DNA from: an uncultured Haloferula sp.
Lineage (GTDB): Bacteria > Verrucomicrobiota > Verrucomicrobiae > Verrucomicrobiales > Akkermansiaceae
Assembly: GCA_946481625.1 (NCBI GenBank)
Contig: CAMLOZ010000250.1
Span: forward strand, 1-5,950
Reading direction: 5' to 3'
Length of the DNA stretch: 5,950 bases
Positions 1 to 5,593 of the stretch are shown in pieces. Below the pieces are notes generated by a model. It saw nothing but the letters and a program-made list of their open reading frames with translations. It ran no database searches and had not been told where the DNA came from. Made by a program: the position numbers and the translations under genes. Each line of letters begins with the position of its first letter. The first letter of the stretch is position 1.

Positions 1-750
1 GATGGAGCGCAGAACGTCTACACCGGCACCAACCCTTGGCCCTTGAACGGACCCGAGGCCGAGAACGACTTCTCGATCCGCGCCACCGGCATCGTGAACA
101 TCACCGAGGCGGGAACCTATCACTTCGGTTTCCAAGGTGACGACGGCGGTTACCTCTATATCTACGGTCACAACGGCACGACGGATCCGACTCTCTCGAT
201 CCTCACCACCAACCTGCCGGCAAACGCGGTGGTTGGCGCGGCTCCCGGCAGCAGCGTGAACAACGCGGTGCGCGTGGACACCCCCACCGGCAACAGCCGC
301 ACGATCGTCAGCGTGCCGCTGAATGTCGGCCAGTACCGGATCCAGACGCTGGTCTTCGAGGTCGGGGGCGGCTTCTATTGGGAGGTCTACGGGGCGAAGG
401 GCCCGCTCGATCCAAGCACGGCCCTGCCGTTGTTGGTAAAGGGTTCCGGAAGCACGGTGAACCTGAGCAACGGGCTGGCGCTGGTGCAGCAGGGATCGGC
501 AACGAATCCGGGCTTCCAGATCGTGAACGCCACCCTCGTGAAGGGACCGCCGACCACGGCACAGTTCAGCTTCGGGTCGCAGAACGGCTCGACCTACTCG
601 GTCGAAGCATCCACGAACCTGTCGAGTTGGACGACCGTGCTCAACAACATCACCGCTACGGGCACGAGCACTCCGGTCTCGGTCAACCTCTCCGCTTTCC
701 CGGCGCTGAACGGCCAGCCGAAGGTCTTCTTCCGGGTCCGCGAGAATTGA
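1..750 (+). CDS. C-terminal part of a secreted PA14-like domain protein (5' end outside window)
   Basis: The reading frame is open from base 1 and ends at TGA 748-750, giving 249 visible codons; the start lies upstream, so the TTG at 43 is only an internal codon. Visible residues about 20-135 resemble a PA14/GLEYA-type beta-sandwich: an 'F-S-I-R-A-T-G-I-V-N-I' strand, 'A-G-T-Y-H-F-G-F', then the 'G-D-D-G-G-Y-L-Y-I-Y-G' loop (acidic pair at residues 47-48), and a closing 'G-G-G-F-Y-W-E-V-Y-G' strand. In this fold such acidic loops often bind calcium and carbohydrate, but binding here is only inferred. A linker follows, then a C-terminal module of about 70 residues with 'T-Y-S-V-E-A-S-T-N-L-S-S-W' (about 198-210) and the ending 'F-F-R-V-R-E-N'. 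I know this tail type from large extracellular proteins of Verrucomicrobiota, where it is a common C-terminal module. Asn, Ser, Thr and Gly dominate and Cys is absent, as expected for an exported protein. The signal peptide and any catalytic domain would lie upstream. The enzyme or adhesin class cannot be told from this piece. Confidence 0.85.
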   Translation, partial: DGAQNVYTGTNPWPLNGPEAENDFSIRATGIVNITEAGTYHFGFQGDDGGYLYIYGHNGTTDPTLSILTTNLPANAVVGAAPGSSVNNAVRVDTPTGNSRTIVSVPLNVGQYRIQTLVFEVGGGFYWEVYGAKGPLDPSTALPLLVKGSGSTVNLSNGLALVQQGSATNPGFQIVNATLVKGPPTTAQFSFGSQNGSTYSVEASTNLSSWTTVLNNITATGTSTPVSVNLSAFPALNGQPKVFFRVREN

Positions 751-772
751 TCCGGCCTTCCCGAACCATCGC

Positions 773-808
773 AGCCGCCGCCGGGCTCCACCCGGCGGCG
801 GCTTCTTC
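773..808 (+). terminator. Rho-independent terminator after the secreted protein gene
   Basis: A perfect 12-bp stem, GCCGCCGCCGGG (774-785) with CCCGGCGGCGGC (791-802), encloses the 5-nt loop CTCCA. It can be extended to 13 bp by A773-T803. A pyrimidine run TTCTTC (803-808) follows. It starts 22 nt after the stop codon of the first gene and ends before aroE, so it separates the two transcripts. The tail is not a pure T-run, so efficiency is uncertain. Confidence 0.8.
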
Positions 809-856
809 GTCCGGTTGACGAGCGGGTGCCCGACCTGCATGGTTCGCGTCCACCGG

Positions 857-1777
857 ATGGACGAAACGCTTTATACCTTCGACGACCTCTCCTCGCGCGA
901 GCGGCTGGATGCCGGACAGGCAAAACCCGCGCGGCTGGCGGTCATCGGTTTTCCGGTCGCGCACTCGCTCTCGCCGCGGATGCACCAGCCCGCCTTGGAC
1001 GAAGCGGGCATCGACGCACGCTACATCAAGCTGCAAGTGGAGCCGGACCAGGTGGGAAGGGCGTTTGCCAGGATGAGCGAGTTGGGATTCACCGGCTGCA
1101 ACGTGACAGTGCCCCACAAATTCGAAGCATTGGCCGCGTGCGACACGGTCGATGCCGGAGCGGCGGAAATGGGGGCGGTGAATACGGTGGTCTTCCGCGA
1201 GAATGGAATCGAGGGATACAACACGGACGGCTATGGCTTCGAGGAAGCCGCGCGGGAAACGCTGGGAACGGATCTGAGCGGTGCCCGCGTGTTGATCGTC
1301 GGCGCAGGTGGAGGAGCGGGCGGTGCCATCGCCACTCATTGCGCGCGCAAGGGGGTGGCCAAGCTGGTACTGGTCAACCGCAGCATCGACAAGATCGAGG
1401 AACTCGCGAGCCGCTTGCATCGTCACCACGGCCAAGTGGAAATCGCGACTGCAGGATTGGATCATCCGGGGCTGGCCAAGCTGGCGACGGAAGCCGATCT
1501 GATCGTGAACACATCTTCATTGGGACTGAAGGAAGGCGATGCCTCCCCGCTTCCCGCAGAGTGTTTCCGTGCGGGACAGGCGGTCTATGACACCATCTAT
1601 CGGCTAGGCACGGCATTCCAGGAAACCGCCCGCGCCGCCGGAGCACGGGTTGGCACCGGTCAGGCAATGCTCCTGCACCAGGGGGTGAAGGCTTTCCGGA
1701 TCTGGTTCCCGGGGACCGATCCGGTATCCGCTATGCGAAGAGGGCTCAGCGGCGGGCAAGTCACTGCCCGGCCGTGA
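857..1777 (+). CDS. aroE: Shikimate dehydrogenase (NADP-type)
   Basis: AroE reduces 3-dehydroshikimate to shikimate with NADPH, a cytoplasmic step of chorismate and aromatic amino acid synthesis. From the ATG at 857 the protein has 306 residues. The N-terminal substrate domain shows 'G-F-P-V-A-H-S-L-S-P' with the shikimate-binding serines S37 and S39, 'N-V-T-V-P-H-K' with catalytic K88, N109 in 'A-V-N-T', and 'Y-N-T-D-G-Y-G-F' with catalytic D124. The Rossmann domain has the glycine loop G-A-G-G-G-A-G-G-A (149-157), 'N-R-S' (174-176) at the cofactor 2'-phosphate position, 'N-T-S-S-L-G' (218-223), and the closing 'M-L-L-H-Q-G' with Q275. About 26 residues precede the usual first strand, so it is longer at the N terminus than E. 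coli AroE (272 aa). In-frame starts also exist at 815 (TTG) and 839 (ATG). I prefer 857 because 'MDETLYTFDDL' reads as a natural N terminus, but no start has a clear Shine-Dalgarno sequence. The 3' end overlaps the convergent gene by 17 bp. Confidence 0.95.
   Translation: MDETLYTFDDLSSRERLDAGQAKPARLAVIGFPVAHSLSPRMHQPALDEAGIDARYIKLQVEPDQVGRAFARMSELGFTGCNVTVPHKFEALAACDTVDAGAAEMGAVNTVVFRENGIEGYNTDGYGFEEAARETLGTDLSGARVLIVGAGGGAGGAIATHCARKGVAKLVLVNRSIDKIEELASRLHRHHGQVEIATAGLDHPGLAKLATEADLIVNTSSLGLKEGDASPLPAECFRAGQAVYDTIYRLGTAFQETARAAGARVGTGQAMLLHQGVKAFRIWFPGTDPVSAMRRGLSGGQVTARP
1753..1770. other. Short hairpin at the overlapping convergent gene ends
   Basis: CGGGCA (1753-1758) pairs perfectly with TGCCCG (1765-1770) around the 6-nt loop AGTCAC. 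The minus-strand stop codon (1761-1763) lies in the loop and the aroE stop (1775-1777) lies just beyond. No T-run follows on either strand, so this is not a typical intrinsic terminator. It may protect or pause transcripts from both sides, or be chance in GC-rich DNA. Confidence 0.3.
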
Positions 1778-2888
1778 TCGGCGTGACCGGGATCTCCAGC
1801 CAGTGCGTGGCGAGGAGTTCGTCGATGTGGAAGACCCGCGTCTCGTCGCCAGTGCGGCTGATCTTCAGGCGGAGCCGGATCATGCCATCCGGATCATTCG
1901 AGAACGCCTTGCAGCCAAAGGCTCCAATGTTCTTTTCGCGGGCTTCGAAGGCATCCTCGATGGCACGGCCGAGTGCACTCGCGCGGAGGACACGGACTTC
2001 CGGAGAAGGCGATACGACCTCATCCGGGTGACCGGGTCGGGGCCGGTAAAGCACCATGCCGATGCTCTCGTCGCTCCGCCCCCCCGCGCCGATTCTCTCC
2101 CGGGCAAGCACGCGGAACTCCCCTTCCCCGGGACCTTGGGCGGCGAGGAAAAGTGCCCATGGCTCCGAGCCGGCGCAGACAAAGGCATCCCAATCCAATT
2201 TCCACTCGCCCCTGTCTTCGAAGAAGACCGCTTCGAGCGATTCGCCGTTCTCCCTGCTCCACATCGTCTCGATCCCGGTTCCGGCGGGAGTGTGGATGAC
2301 GTTCTGAAGCGTTAGGGAAAGTGTCTCCGGCGAGGGCACCGCCGGGTTCAACTCGTAGTAACGGGTCATCCGGGAAACGGCTTGTTCCGATCGGATCACA
2401 TGCTGTGAACGCTGGGCGGAATCCGTGGCATTGAGAAACGCGAGGAAGTGGTCGGAGCATTCCTGGAGGTGATCCTGGAGCAATTGGAGATCGGCGTCGG
2501 AAAGCCGATCGGCCTTCTCCACATAGTCGGGGGAAGGCGTGGGCGCGGAATTCGGAATGCGTTTGAGGAAAAGAGCGGCAAGCGCCACCAACCCGACCCA
2601 GCCGGCGACGAATAACATCAGGGCACGCGCCTTCTTCCTGCCGTGGCGGCTGCGTTTGCCGTGGCGGTGGGAGGAGCCATGCTTGCGCACTCTCCGCCTT
2701 TCCCGACCAACCAGGACCGGCGCGGAAACCCGGGCTTCACCCGTCACCGGGTCGTGACCACATTCGGGACATGGACCGCGGGTTTCGGGATCGGCAGGCG
2801 CCTTGAAGAGCTTGCCGCAATGGCAGCAGTGGAACCAAGCACCGGGAATCTCGCTCACGGCCAATTTGCTAAGGGGAGACCCAGCCAT
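1761..2888 (-). CDS. Membrane-anchored zinc-ribbon protein, downstream member of a paralogous pair
   Basis: I cannot assign this 375-residue protein to a named family. Residues 17-46 form a zinc ribbon, with C21-x-x-C24 (preceded by C22) and C40-x-x-C43 in 'C-P-E-C-G-H'. Residues 62-88 are extremely basic, rich in Arg, Lys and His ('SSHRHGKRSRHGRKK'). A single transmembrane helix follows at about 89-108. By the positive-inside rule the ribbon is cytoplasmic and residues 110-375 are periplasmic. The C-terminal domain has a helical part (about 125-180), 'V-F-F-E-D-R-G-E-W-K-L-D-W-D' (221-234), 'V-L-A-R-E-R-I' (260-266) and a final 'R-L-R-L-K-I ... I-D-E-L-L-A-T-H-W-L' (338-364). The last two blocks and the D-W motif recur in the upstream neighbour, pointing to common ancestry. 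The ATG at 2888 lies 20 nt inside the upstream gene and has GGAG (2899-2902, minus strand) 10 nt before it, which suggests translational coupling. A role in sensing or envelope assembly is possible but not shown. Confidence 0.85.
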   Translation of the reverse strand: MAGSPLSKLAVSEIPGAWFHCCHCGKLFKAPADPETRGPCPECGHDPVTGEARVSAPVLVGRERRRVRKHGSSHRHGKRSRHGRKKARALMLFVAGWVGLVALAALFLKRIPNSAPTPSPDYVEKADRLSDADLQLLQDHLQECSDHFLAFLNATDSAQRSQHVIRSEQAVSRMTRYYELNPAVPSPETLSLTLQNVIHTPAGTGIETMWSRENGESLEAVFFEDRGEWKLDWDAFVCAGSEPWALFLAAQGPGEGEFRVLARERIGAGGRSDESIGMVLYRPRPGHPDEVVSPSPEVRVLRASALGRAIEDAFEAREKNIGAFGCKAFSNDPDGMIRLRLKISRTGDETRVFHIDELLATHWLEIPVTPITAGQ

Positions 2889-3987
2889 TGTGAAGTATCT
2901 CCGTGATGAGGAAGAGGTTTGCGGCTTCGGCTTGCTGCCGTTTCACCTTCAAGGTAACTGCGACTGCCGCGCCGGAGGAGAGAAGGAGGGAGCCTTCATT
3001 GAGGCTTCGCTTGAGAAAGCGGGCCTCCTCCGAGTCCGCCGACGCGAAGGCCCAGACGACGTTTTCCCCCGAAAGGTCCGCGAGTTGATAGGAACGGAAC
3101 GCCGACTCGGGGAAGGCGGGAGTGAAGAACTTGGCCGGGCTGATTTTGGCGCGAACGACTGCGTCGGCGGCAGGGGCTCCCGACTGAAGATCCGCGATCG
3201 CGCGATCGCCCCGGCCTTCGCTCGCTTCCCAATCGATCAGAAGCTTCCCGGATTCGCGGATGAAGAAGTATTGGAAGGGCTCCATGCCGCCCTTACGGCC
3301 GCGGATGATGATCGCCGGGTGAGGTGAAATCTCATCGACGGCGGGCTCCACGGGAGCTTGCGGGGAAAATGGCGGCCCGCTTCCCCAAGGTTGCCAGCCG
3401 GTGGCAACCCGATCGGCCAGTGCGGAGGAATTCCGGATCAGGGGTAGAACCTCGCTTGGATTCCCGGCGGAAGCGTATCGTTTGAGAAGTTGTTCCGCCT
3501 CGACGGAGAGCGAGCCGAAGTTGTCGAAGAGATACTTGCGCTCTCTTTCGACCGGATCGGAGGGGAGAGGGGCGGCGGTTTCCGCGGCGGGCTCGGGCGG
3601 AAGAGCGGCGCTGTGGGCGGCCAACTTGGCGATCACGGCGACAACGGCAACCAGGCACGAGGCCACTGCCATCCAGAGGGTCAAATGTTTGATGCCGTAC
3701 CGTTTCCGGCCCCGGCGCGAGATGCGCGGTACCGCCGGGCCGACATCGCTGGTCGCTTTCAGCTTGGAAGGGACCGCATCGGGAGTTTCCAGCCGGTGAA
3801 CCGGGTCGTCCTGCGGATCGGCGGAAGCGGGACGGCGGATTCCGGCACCGCCGATATGCAGGCCGATCTCGATGCCCTCCTGCGTCGCGGTGGCGGAGGA
3901 AGGAGCGCCCGCGCCGATGACGTGGACTTCGAAGCCTCCGCGTCCTCCATCGCTTTCTCCGGGTTCTCTCCTTTTCTGCGGAAGCAT
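2869..3987 (-). CDS. Single-pass membrane protein, upstream member of a paralogous pair
   Basis: This is an unrecognised protein of 372 residues when started at the ATG at 3987. Residues 1-100 are Gly/Ala/Pro-rich and probably disordered, ending in a basic stretch 'S-R-R-G-R-K-R-Y-G-I-K-H' (90-101). A transmembrane helix follows at about 102-122, so the C-terminal domain is predicted to be periplasmic. An Ala/Pro linker (125-145) leads to a helical segment (146-200). Then come 'Y-F-F-I-R-E-S-G-K-L-L-I-D-W-E' (240-254), 'V-V-R-A-K-I' (277-282) and the terminal 'V-T-L-K-V-K-R ... I-T-E-I-L-H-N-G-W-V' (344-370). These match the downstream neighbour in order and spacing, but here there is no zinc ribbon. 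The frame stays open up to a GTG at 4122, which would add 45 residues and overlap the divergent LOG gene. I reject that extension because it is Ser/Pro/Arg-rich with no recognisable character. No strong Shine-Dalgarno precedes 3987, so the start is uncertain. It is the first gene of a likely two-gene operon. Confidence 0.8.
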   Translation of the reverse strand: MLPQKRREPGESDGGRGGFEVHVIGAGAPSSATATQEGIEIGLHIGGAGIRRPASADPQDDPVHRLETPDAVPSKLKATSDVGPAVPRISRRGRKRYGIKHLTLWMAVASCLVAVVAVIAKLAAHSAALPPEPAAETAAPLPSDPVERERKYLFDNFGSLSVEAEQLLKRYASAGNPSEVLPLIRNSSALADRVATGWQPWGSGPPFSPQAPVEPAVDEISPHPAIIIRGRKGGMEPFQYFFIRESGKLLIDWEASEGRGDRAIADLQSGAPAADAVVRAKISPAKFFTPAFPESAFRSYQLADLSGENVVWAFASADSEEARFLKRSLNEGSLLLSSGAAVAVTLKVKRQQAEAANLFLITEILHNGWVSP

Positions 3988-4091
3988 GCTTGCGGGCGAA
4001 CGTGGCACCGAAGCACGGGGGCGGCAAGCACCTTGGACACTCGGGTTTGGGCGTGGCGCGGGGGCGGGTGCCGTGTTAGACAAGGGGGACG
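3988..4091. promoter_or_regulatory. Divergent intergenic region, G-rich on the + strand
   Basis: This 104-bp gap separates the divergent starts of the membrane-protein operon (-) and the LOG gene (+), so it should contain promoters for both. I see no convincing -35/-10 pair on either strand. It carries the direct repeat GGGGGCGG at 4017-4024 and 4060-4067, a four-tract G-run set at 4043-4068, and GGGGGA at 4084-4089, which is the only candidate ribosome binding site for the LOG gene, only 2 nt from its ATG. Function is inferred from position only. Confidence 0.4.
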
Positions 4092-4913
4092 ATGACGCCG
4101 CCGAATTGCCCGAATGTTCCACAACCGACTGAGGAACAAAAAGTTAGCGAGGAGGAAATCCGTGAGGAAGAACGCTTCGAGCTGGAAAACCCGGACCGGG
4201 GCTTCCTGGCGGGTCCGCGGTCCCGGCTGCACGACTTCGGGACGATTTTCCGGGTCGGGGCCGATTTTCTCCGTGCATTCCGCACGCTCCACTTCGTGGG
4301 GCCCGCGGTGACGGTGTTCGGGTCGGCGCGGATCCAGCCGGGGACGACGTATTACGAGATGGCGCGGCGGGTCGGGGCGGCGATCGCGGAGCTGGGGTTC
4401 ACGGTGGTGACGGGAGGCGGTCCGGGAATCATGGAGGCGGCGAACCGCGGGGCGCACGAGGCGGGCGGGCGCTCGATCGGCGTGAACATCGAACTGCCCT
4501 TCGAGCAGCACTTGAACCCGTACGTGGACCGTTCGGTGACGATGCGTTATTTCTTCACGCGCAAGACGATGCTGGTGAAATACTCGTATGCGTTCGTGGT
4601 GCTGCCGGGCGGGGCGGGGACGCTGGACGAGACCTTCGAGACGATGACGCTGATCCAGACGGGGAAGATCCGGAACTTCCCGATCGTGCTGATGGGCAAG
4701 GACTACTGGCAGCCGCTGATGGACTTCGTCTATCACATGGCGGAGGCGGGGATGATCAGTCCCTCCGACCCGGATCTGATTTTCTTCACGGACGACGTGG
4801 AGGAGGCGATGGCGCACCTGCAGCGGCATGCGGTGCGGCAGTTCGGATTGCGGCGCTACAAGCTGCCCGTTCCCAAGCCGGTGCTGGGGGAGAAGGGCGT
4901 GTCGGTAACGTGA
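4092..4913 (+). CDS. LOG family protein (TIGR00730-type nucleotide phosphoribohydrolase)
   Basis: This 273-residue cytoplasmic Rossmann-fold protein belongs to the LOG family, often mis-annotated as lysine decarboxylase. Family members cleave the N-glycosidic bond of nucleoside 5'-monophosphates, releasing base and ribose 5-phosphate; plant and some bacterial members do this to cytokinin nucleotides. Diagnostic blocks are 'V-T-V-F-G-S-A-R' (73-80), 'T-G-G-G-P-G-I-M-E-A-A-N' (107-118), R157-K158 in 'F-F-T-R-K-T-M-L-V', and the signature P-G-G-A-G-T-L-D-E (172-180), in which the family's catalytic Glu and Arg and the phosphate-binding glycines are all kept. Residues 1-70 extend before the core, with a Glu-rich stretch at 13-31, so the protein is longer than small LOG proteins of about 190 residues. 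The ATG at 4092 is preceded by GGGGGA at unusually short spacing, and the next in-frame ATG is far inside the core. Whether the substrate is a cytokinin nucleotide or AMP-like cannot be read from the sequence. It converges on the acetyltransferase gene with a 4-bp gap. Confidence 0.92.
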   Translation: MTPPNCPNVPQPTEEQKVSEEEIREEERFELENPDRGFLAGPRSRLHDFGTIFRVGADFLRAFRTLHFVGPAVTVFGSARIQPGTTYYEMARRVGAAIAELGFTVVTGGGPGIMEAANRGAHEAGGRSIGVNIELPFEQHLNPYVDRSVTMRYFFTRKTMLVKYSYAFVVLPGGAGTLDETFETMTLIQTGKIRNFPIVLMGKDYWQPLMDFVYHMAEAGMISPSDPDLIFFTDDVEEAMAHLQRHAVRQFGLRRYKLPVPKPVLGEKGVSVT

Positions 4914-4933
4914 GCCGCTACAGGAAAAGCGGC
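4914..4933. other. Small hairpin at the LOG/GNAT convergent junction
   Basis: GCCGCT (4914-4919) pairs with AGCGGC (4928-4933) around an 8-nt loop, directly after the LOG stop codon and including the stop of the opposing gene (4918-4920). No T-run follows on the plus strand. On the minus strand the Ts are in the loop, not after the stem. It could weakly end or stabilise transcripts, but a chance origin in GC-rich DNA is plausible. Confidence 0.25.
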
Positions 4934-5520
4934 GAGAGGTCGGCGAGACGGCGGGCGAGATCGGCACCGGCACCGGTTTCGGGGATGGCATCGAGGTCGC
5001 CGAGCTTCCAGCGGTAGATGACGTTGTAGCCATCCCACTCGCCCTCGGCACCGGTGGCCTGCATCCAGCGGAGGGCGGCGACGTTTTCCGGCATGGTGTA
5101 GCCGGTGAAGGTGTCAATGCCGTAGCGGTAGGCGACGAGCCAGAGGATCGAGAGGAGGAGGGTGCCGACGCCGCGGCCGTGGTCGCGGTCGAGCACCGTC
5201 GCGGAGATCTCGGCATCGGTGGGATCGTCCTTCGAGCGCCAGAAGCTGGCGGCGCCGAGGCCGGGAAAGCCTTCGCGGGCGGGGTCGAAGACGGTCCAGA
5301 TGCAGTGGTTCGGGAGATCGCCGGTGAGGAGGCGGTTGAGCATGGCATCGCCGATGATCTCGCCATCGCGGACCCAGAAGCGCTGGTAGCGGGCGTCCGG
5401 GGAGAGCAGGCGGTAGCCCTCGGCGACGTAGGCGCGGTCCGCAGGCGTGAGCGGCCGGGCGACGACGGGGGTGCCATCGCGAAGGAGGAGGTCGAGTCGC
5501 TCCGGGATCATCAGTGGCAT
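4918..5520 (-). CDS. GNAT family N-acetyltransferase
   Basis: The product has 200 residues and the GNAT fold, so it is expected to transfer an acyl group from acyl-CoA to an amine in the cytoplasm. Motif A is 'A-E-I-S-A-T-V-L-D-R-D-H-G-R-G-V-G-T-L-L-L' (103-123), with the acetyl-CoA pyrophosphate loop R-x-x-G-R-G-x-G-T in its D-H-G-R-G-V-G-T form (113-120). Motif B follows as 'T-M-P-E-N-V-A-A-L-R-W-M-Q-A-T-G-A' (142-158). The N-terminal part, 'A-R-P-L-T-P-A-D' (21-28) and 'L-L-S-P-D-A-R-Y-Q-R-F' (38-48), resembles the GNAT domain of Pat-type protein lysine acetyltransferases, so a protein substrate is possible. No cAMP-binding or acyl-CoA synthetase domain is attached. ATG 5520 is chosen; ATG 5511 (Met4) is a close alternative, and neither has a clear Shine-Dalgarno sequence. 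Its promoter must lie in the 73-bp gap shared with divergent cutC. Confidence 0.9.
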   Translation of the reverse strand: MPLMIPERLDLLLRDGTPVVARPLTPADRAYVAEGYRLLSPDARYQRFWVRDGEIIGDAMLNRLLTGDLPNHCIWTVFDPAREGFPGLGAASFWRSKDDPTDAEISATVLDRDHGRGVGTLLLSILWLVAYRYGIDTFTGYTMPENVAALRWMQATGAEGEWDGYNVIYRWKLGDLDAIPETGAGADLARRLADLSPLFL

Positions 5521-5593
5521 TCAAGCGGAGGGCGGCGGCGGGGCGAAGCGAATTTCATGGTCCCCTTCCCCGCCGCGGCGGCAAGCTGGCGGC
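5521..5593. promoter_or_regulatory. Divergent intergenic region between the acetyltransferase and cutC
   Basis: This 73-bp gap lies between two divergent start codons and should hold both promoters. It contains an 8-bp inverted repeat, CGGCGGGG (5536-5543) with CCCCGCCG (5568-5575), separated by the only AT-richer patch in the gap (AATTTCAT, 5551-5558). It also contains the perfect 12-bp palindrome CCGCCGCGGCGG (5570-5581). Either could be a regulator site, but in DNA this GC-rich both could be chance. No clear -35/-10 pair is visible. Confidence 0.35.

Noticed and set aside
815..856. TTG 815 or ATG 839 as the aroE start
   Set aside because: The added residues (S-G-C-P-T-C-M-V-R-V-H-R) do not resemble AroE N termini, and no ribosome binding site is visible. 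The region may hold the promoter instead. ATG 839 cannot be fully excluded.
683..1465. A 260-codon open frame on the minus strand opposite aroE
   Set aside because: It crosses the terminator at 773-808 and lies antisense to a gene with complete AroE motifs. Its translation shows no domain.
3332..4027. A 231-codon minus-strand frame within the upstream membrane protein gene
   Set aside because: It is an alternative frame of a coding region with a clear transmembrane helix and paralogue motifs. The product is Arg-rich and low in complexity.
4914..4933. Hairpin after the LOG gene as an intrinsic terminator
   Set aside because: The stem is only 6 bp and no T-run follows on either strand; it is listed only as a low-confidence hairpin.
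3759..5477. A very long open frame (572 codons) on the minus strand
   Set aside because: It runs antisense to the LOG gene and out of frame through the acetyltransferase and part of the upstream membrane protein. Its translation is Ser/Pro/Arg/His-rich with no motif, while all three overlapped genes have strong family motifs. High GC content makes such stop-free frames common.
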